DNA from: Bacteroidales bacterium UBA1736
GTDB lineage: Bacteria > Bacteroidota > Bacteroidia > Bacteroidales > UBA932
DNA length: 12,549 nt
Reading direction: 5' to 3'
NCBI GenBank assembly: GCA_002315825.1
Contig: DCIC01000008.1
Span: 1 to 12,549, forward strand
Within the stretch, counting starts at the first letter, position 1. Each line of letters opens with the position of its first letter. A program made the translations under genes and the position numbers. Below, in pieces: positions 1 to 4,697 of this stretch. The notes below the pieces were generated by a model. It did not search any database. It saw only the letters and a program-made list of their open reading frames with translations, and was not told where the DNA came from.

Positions 1-136
1 TCAGCGTCTGGGACGGATAGGTTCCAGTCCATAACACGTTGTCAAACGCCGACACACTCTCTTCCTTCGTGCATGAAGAAAACAGCGCACATGCAAGCGC
101 CACACCGATAATCGCAAATAACCTTCTAAGTTTCAT
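1..136 (-). CDS. Secreted lipoprotein, N-terminal part only (runs off left edge)
   Basis: Read on the minus strand from an ATG at 136-134, the frame stays open for 45 codons to the window edge. The protein starts with a short basic segment (MKLRR), then a hydrophobic stretch (about residues 6-19), then LFSSC with Cys22, followed by TKEE. This is a typical Bacteroidota lipoprotein signal peptide. Cys22 is the probable lipidated residue; Cys16 is a less likely alternative. After the signal comes a short Ser/Glu-rich linker and then a segment containing LWTGTYP. Too little is present to assign a family. Its upstream region holds one copy of a 40-base direct repeat. The gene points away from everything else in the window, so it marks the left neighbour of the accessory island. 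I am sure of the signal peptide and start, and do not know the function. Confidence 0.75.
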   Translation of the reverse strand, partial: MKLRRLFAIIGVALACALFSSCTKEESVSAFDNVLWTGTYPSQTL

Positions 137-151
137 GACTTTTTTGATTTG

Positions 152-191
152 TTTCTGCCCTATAAATACAGAGCATCGCCAAATGCGTCAT
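152..191. repeat. 40-base direct repeat, copy 1
   Basis: This copy matches 422-461 at 38 of 40 positions. It begins TTTCTGCCCTATAAATACAG and ends with CCAAATGCGTCAT. Weaker similarity (an ATTYGAAAAA-like stretch) continues at the same 270-base offset for roughly another 15-20 bases. The copy lies 16 bases upstream of the minus-strand lipoprotein start, so it could be part of that gene's leader or promoter. The inverted repeat seen in copy 2 is broken here by one base (AGAGCA instead of AGGGCA). Confidence 0.8.
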
Positions 192-342
192 GATTTATTT
201 GAAAAAAATTTATTTGATCGTATGCTTTTAGACAGACGGAAAGATTTAGCGCCAAAACTGATTATTTTTCGAAAATGCTCGAAGATTCATCGTTCCAGTT
301 GCACTCAATGATTAGCTATGACGTCCATGCGGAGGCGCTTAC

Positions 343-421
343 CTTATTGGACCTTTTTAAGGAGTGCAACTTGATTTTTTGTCCTTATTGGTACTTTTGT
401 ACAAAATGGCAGCGCTACCCC
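343..421. repeat. Diverged flanking repeat, left block
   Basis: The block starts CTTATTGGACC and continues through GCAAC and then GTCCTTATTGGTACTTTTG to end in ACCCC. The same order of words recurs at 3990-4121 in direct orientation: CTTATTGGACC, GCAAC, GTCCTTATTG, ACTTTTG and ACCCC. By eye the first 49 bases agree at roughly four in five positions, with one small gap; the right block has an extra internal unit. The two blocks bracket higBA and the DUF4417 operon. They may be boundary repeats of a mobile segment or members of a dispersed intergenic repeat family. Confidence 0.55.
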
Positions 422-461
422 TTTCTGCCCTATAAATACAGGGCATCACCAAATGCGTCAT
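422..461. repeat. 40-base direct repeat, copy 2
   Basis: This copy differs from 152-191 at two positions. It contains a perfect inverted repeat, TGCCCT (426-431) and AGGGCA (440-445), separated by eight A/T-rich bases. It follows directly after the diverged repeat block at 343-421. Unlike copy 1, no gene starts next to it on the minus strand. It may be a duplicated regulatory region, or a small repeat family recurring elsewhere in the genome. Confidence 0.8.
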
Positions 462-598
462 AGCAGATTCGAAAAATGTTAAAGGCAACAAATCAACCAT
501 GAATACAACTAACTCAGACTACCAGTTATGTTGAAAATAGTTCAATTCAATACAGCTGAAAAGACTGCCATAGCCGAAAAAGGAAACAGATGAAAAAT

Positions 599-617
599 AT
601 TCCCAGTTTTTGGGAAT
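599..617. promoter_or_regulatory. Candidate HigA operator (inverted repeat)
   Basis: ATTCCCA (599-605) and TGGGAAT (611-617) form a perfect 7-base inverted repeat around a 5-base spacer. The site overlaps the candidate -33 element of the higBA promoter. Type II antitoxins of the HigA family normally repress their own operon by binding palindromes at the promoter, so this is the natural operator candidate. Binding is inferred and not shown. Confidence 0.5.
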
Positions 618-643
618 TATTCAAAAATATCTTATTACCTTTG
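609..643 (+). promoter_or_regulatory. Candidate higBA promoter
   Basis: A perfect match to the Bacteroidota -7 consensus TAnnTTTG is seen as TACCTTTG at 636-643. A -33-like TTTG lies at 609-612, 23 bases upstream; this is slightly longer than the usual 19-21. Transcription would begin about 650, leaving a leader of about 10 bases before the higB ATG at 661. This placement is also why ATG 661 was preferred over the in-frame TTG at 610, which would lie upstream of the transcript start. Confidence 0.5.
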
Positions 644-660
644 TACGAGTTAAAATTGCT

Positions 661-969
661 ATGCAGACAAAATTCATAGACATAGAGTTGGAACGACTCA
701 TTCACACAGGCAAGAGCAGGGTCTACAAAGGCCTCGCTAGAAAGCCTGCACTCATCGAAACACTTATAACAATATATACAATAATATCTAATTCAATCGA
801 CATTATAGAAGAACTTGATTTCTATAAATCTGTCGTTCAAATCAAAAGAGAAGATAACGGGACTATTCTGATTCCTATTGACACCTCCTTAAAGATTTTC
901 ATAGTCTTGCTGCTCCACGAGGAAGTTGTTGAGTTTCTTCCCTTACAAATCAGTGAAAGCCATGAATGA
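661..969 (+). CDS. higB: HigB/RelE-like toxin of a type II toxin-antitoxin pair
   Basis: This 102-residue protein has the form of HigB-type toxins of the RelE superfamily. These are small mRNA interferases that cleave mRNA on the ribosome until the paired antitoxin binds them. Features seen are the early TGKSR-V-YKG segment (about residues 16-24), a helical middle, and the C-terminal ending EFLPLQISESHE, similar to the short tail (..EIS.HYE) found in many Bacteroidota HigB proteins. The usual central ..G.Y.IRI..-type strand is represented by NGTILIPID (66-74). ATG 661 gives normal family length; a TTG at 610 would add 17 residues and sit upstream of the predicted promoter -7 box. Its stop overlaps the start of the next gene by 8 bases (ATGAATGA), so toxin and antitoxin are probably translationally coupled. 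Toxin-first order is typical of higBA. Sequence divergence leaves it uncertain whether it is active. Confidence 0.75.
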   Translation: MQTKFIDIELERLIHTGKSRVYKGLARKPALIETLITIYTIISNSIDIIEELDFYKSVVQIKREDNGTILIPIDTSLKIFIVLLLHEEVVEFLPLQISESHE

Positions 970-2038
970 GAGTTTAACTACAGTCATTTCCATTTCTCCT
1001 GGTTCAGTTATTAAAGCTGAGCTTAAGGCCAGAGGGATGAAACAGAAGACCCTTGCCGAACTATTAGGAATGCAGGCATCTCATGTTTCCGAAATAATCA
1101 AAGGTGAAAGGGCTATCAATGATCAGGTGGCTGCAAAATTGGAAGATGTCCTTCACATCCCGGCAATCCATTGGATAAGATTGCAGTATAGCTTTGACAG
1201 GTCGAAGAAGGAACTAGAAAAGATGTCAATTGAGGATAGGGCAGCAGAAATTGATTATGACGCATACGATAAAGTATGTGACATGAGGCTTATCATGAAA
1301 AAACTGGCTCAGGACTCGTATGCTATACGAGACCAAATATCCTTTTGCCGTACGGAGTTGGGATTCCTTTCTCCTGCAGAAATGCAATATAGTTTTGGCC
1401 GTTTCCATAAATCAGAAAAAACTGGATTGGACGCCAGGATGATTAATACATGGGCAATTCTCGCAAGATACTCGGTCAAGGACCAGCCAATATCCGTATC
1501 ATTCGAGAAAGATACATTAGATAATCTTTCTGAAGAGTTGCGTGAGATATTCAACGAAAATATTAATACCGAAAAGAGGACCGCAGACACTCTTTCAAGA
1601 TATGGAATCCGATTCAATGTCGTCAAAAAGTTGGATAAGGCTTCTATCGATGGTTATTCATTTTACTGTACAGATGGGGTCCCTGCGATTGTGGTCACTA
1701 AACGATTTGACCGTATAGATAATTTCGCATTTGCGGTAATGCATGAAGTCGGCCACCTTGCGCTACACAAAATCGAGGATCTTCCAATCATTTCCATAAG
1801 TGTAGATGATGAAGACCCTGCTGAGGATGAAGCAAATGTATATGCAGCAGAGAAACTTATACCTCAAGAAATATGGAAAAGCGCACCGGAGGTAGTATTA
1901 AATCCATTTGTAATTCAGAAAAAATATACCCAATGGGCTTCCGAGAAAGGCTTGAATAAATGGATCGTTCTTGGACGCATATCACATGAAACAGGGATGT
2001 ACAAGTTCAAGAGTGATAATACAAGAGTTATTAATTAA
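962..2038 (+). CDS. higA: HigA-type antitoxin: XRE helix-turn-helix joined to ImmA/IrrE metallopeptidase
   Basis: The 358-residue protein has two parts. Residues 14-75 are an XRE-like helix-turn-helix of the HigA/VapI type (KQKTLAELLGMQASHVSEIIKG), which should bind operator DNA and neutralise HigB. Residues about 200-320 are an ImmA/IrrE-family (COG2856) zinc peptidase. It has HEVGH at 261-265 and a likely third zinc ligand, Glu290, in DEANVYAAEKLIP. All expected catalytic residues are present. Between the two parts lies a helical linker of about 120 residues. Ordinary HigA antitoxins are about 100 residues, so this is the long fused form known in many Bacteroidota and other bacteria. ATG 962 was chosen because it overlaps the higB stop (ATGAATGA); an upstream GTG/TTG-type start at 926 would lie deep in higB. 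The role of the peptidase is not established. By analogy with ImmA and IrrE/PprI, which cleave repressors, it could tie antitoxin control to stress or phage signals. Confidence 0.85.
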   Translation: MNESLTTVISISPGSVIKAELKARGMKQKTLAELLGMQASHVSEIIKGERAINDQVAAKLEDVLHIPAIHWIRLQYSFDRSKKELEKMSIEDRAAEIDYDAYDKVCDMRLIMKKLAQDSYAIRDQISFCRTELGFLSPAEMQYSFGRFHKSEKTGLDARMINTWAILARYSVKDQPISVSFEKDTLDNLSEELREIFNENINTEKRTADTLSRYGIRFNVVKKLDKASIDGYSFYCTDGVPAIVVTKRFDRIDNFAFAVMHEVGHLALHKIEDLPIISISVDDEDPAEDEANVYAAEKLIPQEIWKSAPEVVLNPFVIQKKYTQWASEKGLNKWIVLGRISHETGMYKFKSDNTRVIN

Positions 2039-2071
2039 TAAGATAGTGCCTATGACATAACTTAGTATAGT

Positions 2072-2180
2072 ATAATAAAATACCTCACCAGTCCTGCCAG
2101 ACCAGTGAGGCATAGAAGTCAGCTTGCCGATTGCACGACTGCCATCAAGCAAAAAGCTAGGGCTAACGGTTCTAAAAAGT
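2072..2180 (-). ncRNA. Possible minus-strand small RNA in the higA-DUF4417 gap
   Basis: Reading the minus strand, a promoter-like pair (2185-2216) precedes about 105 bases without an obvious reading frame. These end in a stem-loop (2083-2110) that is followed on this strand by a U-rich run (TATTTTATTA, 2082-2073). Promoter, spacing and terminator together suggest a short transcript. An internal GCTTG/CAAGC pairing may form a second hairpin. It matches no RNA family I recognise. It could act on the divergent DUF4417 leader, whose region it abuts, or be an antitoxin-type RNA. This is inference from signals only. Confidence 0.3.
2083..2110 (-). terminator. Stem-loop terminator, best on the minus strand
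   Basis: CCTCACCAGTC (2083-2093) and GACCAGTGAGG (2100-2110) face each other around a 6-base loop. On the plus strand the 11-position stem has two mismatches. On the minus strand these become G-U pairs, so the stem is complete, and it is followed by a U-rich run. It lies 44 bases after the higA stop and could still stop plus-strand transcripts, but no U run follows on that side. Confidence 0.5.
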
Positions 2181-2184
2181 TTTG

Positions 2185-2216
2185 CAAAATTAGAGTATAT
2201 TTTGCAAGAAACCAAG
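2185..2216 (-). promoter_or_regulatory. Minus-strand promoter-like pair, overlapping a TTTTGCAAAA palindrome
   Basis: On the minus strand TAATTTTG (2192-2185) matches TAnnTTTG exactly, and CTTG (2216-2213) matches the TTTG -33 box at three of four bases with a 20-base gap. The perfect palindrome TTTTGCAAAA (2180-2189) overlaps the -7 box, and TTTTGCAA recurs at 2200-2207, exactly 20 bases (about two helical turns) away. This arrangement could be an operator serving both the minus-strand transcript and the DUF4417 operon. I found no equally good plus-strand promoter for the downstream genes. Confidence 0.35.
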
Positions 2217-2287
2217 ACTCTCCCTGAAATCGGCTTTGTATAGAAGTTTGTTTAACGGCAAAAACAGCCAGAAAAAACAGTAATATC

Positions 2288-3028
2288 ATGAACCGATTAG
2301 ACAATAATTTGTTCAGTGACAAGGATTCATACCTTTTGTCACATAACGCCAGGGGTAGATCATATCAACTAGACGCCCTACCGGCAAAAGCAAAAAGGAA
2401 AGTTATCTATGAAAACATGCATCTAATGGAGGGCATGAAATTCACGAGCACGAATAATTTTCCTCAAATGGAAGCCTATAATGGCAATACCGATTTCACA
2501 GCTATACCGTTTACACAAAGAAACAGGTATAGTGGGGAGGGACAAGCCGCGCATTTTTTCCTGAATGATTACAGTTTCAGGGATGCTGTTTGGTGCAACT
2601 TGGAAAGGACTACGTACTCTCTAAGTAAATTTGATTACCTCTTCACACCAGATTTTTCTCTTTGGAAAGATCTCTCGACCGAGTTTCCAAACAAAGAGAA
2701 CATATACAGAACGCGTTTCGTCGGGAGCCTTTGGCAGATGTGCGGATACAATGTTATCCCTACCGCCAGTTGGGGAGGACTTAATTCTTTGTCCTATTGT
2801 TTTGAAGGACTACCGGATTACAGTGTAGTGGCAGTCAGCGCAATGGGAAGCCATAAGGATGCACAGTCATTCAAATTGTGGTGTCATGGATTAAGATGTC
2901 TGGAGTTGGAAAAATCACCAACACTCATTTTAGTATACGGCCCCGAGGTTGACGTGCCGGGGCTGCACACTCCGTTAAAATTTATTCCTGATTATATCTC
3001 AACACACTTTAGAAATGGAAGCAAATAA
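2288..3028 (+). CDS. DUF4417-family protein
   Basis: The 246-residue protein resembles the DUF4417 family, best known from phages, prophages and accessory regions of bacteria; its function is not known to me. The family-like core includes HFFLNDYSFRDAVWCN (about 89-104), FDYLFTPDFSLW, YRTRFVGSLWQMCGYNVIPTASWG, SYCFEGLPDYSVVAVSAMGS, and a later LILVYGPEV strand. The pattern of alternating hydrophobic strands ending in VAVS..G and LILVYG resembles an alpha/beta fold. No signal peptide or membrane segment is visible, so it is probably cytoplasmic. The N-terminal region (about 80 residues) is Asn/Lys-rich and less characteristic. It starts 249 bases after higA, so it probably has its own promoter. 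Its end overlaps the next gene by 14 bases, suggesting translational coupling in a three-gene unit. Confidence 0.7.
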   Translation: MNRLDNNLFSDKDSYLLSHNARGRSYQLDALPAKAKRKVIYENMHLMEGMKFTSTNNFPQMEAYNGNTDFTAIPFTQRNRYSGEGQAAHFFLNDYSFRDAVWCNLERTTYSLSKFDYLFTPDFSLWKDLSTEFPNKENIYRTRFVGSLWQMCGYNVIPTASWGGLNSLSYCFEGLPDYSVVAVSAMGSHKDAQSFKLWCHGLRCLELEKSPTLILVYGPEVDVPGLHTPLKFIPDYISTHFRNGSK

Positions 3029-3398
3029 GAATAAGCTTTGGGATGTTGATGAGCAGCTTTTCACATCCCTCGAAGGTAAGTACCAGTCAGAAAATGAAGC
3101 GGCCTTCTTCCGGAATATGAAATTCAAGCAAGAGTATGAAGTAACTCTGTCCAATGATGTAATACTCTCTGAAACAGATAATGACGACGAGATTTATCTT
3201 GTTCGTGTAGAGTACGATGAGTATCTGGTAGGAAAGGGAACCAATGAGACGAATGAGGCACATCTTATGAATCTTTCAGAGGCCCTTTCATTGGATCTTA
3301 GCTCTGTAGGATTAGGACGGGCAATCACACTTCTTGACTGGTTGAAGGAGCGTGATTATGTAGGCGTCAAGTATAACCACAATTATGACGACTTGTGA
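3015..3398 (+). CDS. Small acidic protein of unknown function
   Basis: I do not recognise this 127-residue protein. It is rich in Asp and Glu, especially in the middle (ETDNDDEIYLVRVEYDEY, about 53-70). It has no signal peptide, membrane segment, or Cys/His metal site. The C-terminal third (SEALSLDLSSVGLGRAITLLDWLKERDY) looks helical. ATG 3015 lies inside the end of the DUF4417 gene (14-base overlap), and its own end overlaps the next ATG at 3385 by the same 14 bases, so all three are probably made together. A small acidic partner between two larger proteins could be an inhibitor, immunity protein or DNA mimic, but nothing in the sequence proves that. Confidence 0.65.
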   Translation: MEANKNKLWDVDEQLFTSLEGKYQSENEAAFFRNMKFKQEYEVTLSNDVILSETDNDDEIYLVRVEYDEYLVGKGTNETNEAHLMNLSEALSLDLSSVGLGRAITLLDWLKERDYVGVKYNHNYDDL

Positions 3399-3843
3399 TA
3401 TGGGCAACGGCGCTGAATTCTTTAAAGCAATCGCGTTAGGCGGAGCCAAACGCGAATATGAGACCATCGGCAGTGCGAAGACTGTCGGCGGCGTCAAAGG
3501 TAAAATTGTCAAGCGCAGCGGTACAGACGGAAACCACTCTAATCTGCCACAATATGCTGTCACCTCTGACATGTATTTTCGTCAGAATGAGTCAGGCGTT
3601 TGCCAGGCCAGAGTCTACCTGGACCACAAGATGACTATTGACTTCGACTGGAGCCATGCGCATACAAACAAAACTGACGGAAGGCGTTTTGAACGTGGCG
3701 TTGTGCATGTTCAAGTATGGCAACAAAATGCTGACGGATCTTTCACACGCTTGTCTAATCAAGCCCGAATGATGAGTAATGCGGAAATGAAAAAATATGG
3801 TCCGCTGATAAAAGCTTTCTGCCCCAACGTAAAATTCAGGTAG
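3385..3843 (+). CDS. Small soluble protein of unknown function with conserved-looking His/Trp core
   Basis: I do not recognise this 152-residue protein. It starts with a Gly/Lys-rich basic stretch (GGAKREYETIGSAKTVGGVKGKIVKRSG, about 19-46), then a beta-rich core with the motifs YAVTSDMYF, QARVYLDHKM, DFDWSHAHTNKTDGRRF and GVVHVQVW. The tail ends PLIKAFCPNVKFR. The cluster of Asp, His and Trp in the core (DWSHAH, VVHVQVW) could form a metal or catalytic site. No signal peptide is present. ATG 3385 gives a 14-base overlap with the previous gene, like the junction before it; ATG 3400, just past that stop, would give 147 residues and is also possible. It is the last gene of the accessory operon, followed by a hairpin at 3924-3953. 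A basic N-terminus before a His-rich core would suit a nucleic-acid-acting enzyme or toxin domain, but this is only a guess. Confidence 0.65.
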   Translation: MTTCDMGNGAEFFKAIALGGAKREYETIGSAKTVGGVKGKIVKRSGTDGNHSNLPQYAVTSDMYFRQNESGVCQARVYLDHKMTIDFDWSHAHTNKTDGRRFERGVVHVQVWQQNADGSFTRLSNQARMMSNAEMKKYGPLIKAFCPNVKFR

Positions 3844-3923
3844 ATGCAGATTAGAGTATCCATATAGTTGGTTCTCAACTGAATATCTCAGGACAGTCCC
3901 CATAGTGGAATCTAAAGCAATTA

Positions 3924-3953
3924 AACGCATACCACCTCCAAGTGATATGCGTT
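3924..3953 (+). terminator. Stem-loop after the DUF4417 operon
   Basis: AACGCATA (3924-3931) pairs perfectly with TATGCGTT (3946-3953). After one mismatch, CAC (3933-3935) pairs with GTG (3942-3944) around a 6-base loop. The stem ends in TT and is followed by ATTTGTG, only modestly U-rich. It sits 80 bases after the last accessory gene and before the repeat block, so it probably ends that operon. Confidence 0.5.
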
Positions 3954-3989
3954 ATTTGTGATCTACCGAATTCGAAAATGAGCATGACT

Positions 3990-4121
3990 CTTATTGGACC
4001 ATTTTTAGGGGCGCAACAAGATTTTCAGTGCTTATTGGTCCCTTATTGTGACTTTTGTAGCAGCGTATCAGCTAATTTGAGTCCTTATTGTGACTTTTGG
4101 TGCAAATGTTGGCGGCACCCC
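3990..4121. repeat. Diverged flanking repeat, right block
   Basis: This block repeats, in the same order and direction, the words of 343-421: CTTATTGGACC (3990-4000), GCAAC (4013-4017), CTTATTGGTC (4031-4040), GTCCTTATTG (4081-4090), ACTTTTGG (4093-4100) and ACCCC (4117-4121). It also carries an extra internal unit, CCTTATTGTGACTTTTGTA (4041-4059), so CTTATTG plus ACTTTTG occurs twice here. The block ends about where recognisable imelysin coding sequence begins. This suggests the junction between inserted and resident DNA. Confidence 0.55.
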
Positions 4122-4693
4122 TATCAGGCGACCTTCGTAACCGTACGGCTCAGTTGGACGTTGCCTGGCGTGGCGATGCAGCACCGGAAGCCAGGAGAAA
4201 TATGGTCGAAGAACTCGAACTCCAAGTCACTGTCGGAGGCGGAGACTACAGCTATGGTGAAAACCTCCTCAGGGCTGGAGAGGCAGGATCGCTCTTCTAT
4301 TCGAAGACCCACGCCGTGCAGAGCATACTTCAGGCCTGCAGCACTATTGTAGATGAGGTCGGCACATCCAAGATCGGAAAGGCTCACAACGGAGAGGACG
4401 TTTCCTATATTGAAAGCCCATACAGCTACAATTCGATCACTGACTTCTATGACAATATCACCTCTGTGTCAAATGTCTATTATAAATCTTCACTGAACGC
4501 CTGGTTCGAGAAAAACAGCCCGGAAACAGCGTCAAAGATGGATGCCGCAATCGCAGATGCCCTCGCTAAGATTAAAGCAATGAAGGTCCCATTCGTCCTG
4601 AATTTCACAGACAAATCCGCAAAGGAGGCCATTGAGGCTTGTTCAGCTCTGGACAAGGTCATCTCGGCAGCTGTAACAGAATTAGCACAGTAA
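4106..4693 (+). CDS. Imelysin-like protein, N-terminal half missing (probable remnant)
   Basis: The frame encodes at most 195 residues from ATG 4106, or 198 from a TTG at 4097; an in-frame TGA at 4091-4093 blocks any longer start. The sequence resembles the C-terminal half of imelysin-family (peptidase M75/IrpA-like) lipoproteins. Typical segments are DLRNRTAQLDVAWRG, GGDYSYGENLLRAGEAG, a helix containing IVDEVGTSKIGKA, and YIESPYSYNSITDFYDNI. Full-length members are about 350-400 residues with a signal peptide, and are found in iron-regulated operons beside COG3488 di-heme proteins, as here. This copy has no signal peptide and lacks the first helical bundle, so it should stay in the cytoplasm and is probably not functional. 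It may simply be a pseudogene. The truncation point coincides with the right flanking repeat. It ends 4 bases before the next gene, which keeps its place as the former first gene of that operon. Confidence 0.65.
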   Translation: MLAAPLSGDLRNRTAQLDVAWRGDAAPEARRNMVEELELQVTVGGGDYSYGENLLRAGEAGSLFYSKTHAVQSILQACSTIVDEVGTSKIGKAHNGEDVSYIESPYSYNSITDFYDNITSVSNVYYKSSLNAWFEKNSPETASKMDAAIADALAKIKAMKVPFVLNFTDKSAKEAIEACSALDKVISAAVTELAQ

Positions 4694-4697
4694 AATT

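Larger units (their letters stand above)
137..660. other. Long non-coding region left of the toxin-antitoxin operon
   Basis: No convincing gene lies here; open frames are short, lack recognisable domains and run through repeat sequence. The region holds two copies of a 40-base direct repeat (152-191, 422-461), a block at 343-421 that reappears in diverged form at 3990-4121, and an AT-rich stretch at about 192-270. The higBA promoter and operator lie at 599-643. A 29-codon reading frame (590-679) with an AGGA upstream is described in the findings but is not called as a gene. The density of repeats fits a site of past insertion or rearrangement. Confidence 0.6.

Noticed and set aside
320..342. 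GCGCTTAC end resembling the terminal repeat of IS66-family elements
   Set aside because: No matching second end and no transposase fragment is present in the window, and the similarity is only a few bases recalled from memory.
39..463. Two plus-strand reading frames (90 and 62 residues) left of the toxin gene
   Set aside because: The first runs antisense through the lipoprotein signal peptide and both run through repeat sequence. Neither has a recognisable domain or a sensible start context.
610..660. Upstream TTG start for higB giving 119 residues
   Set aside because: It would lie before the TACCTTTG -7 box and inside the operator palindrome. ATG 661 gives normal family length.
4054..4079. 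TTTG (4054-4057) and TAATTTG (4073-4079) as a promoter for the redox operon
   Set aside because: The gap is 15 bases instead of about 20 and the -7 box is one base short. The words are also part of the repeat block, so chance is likely.
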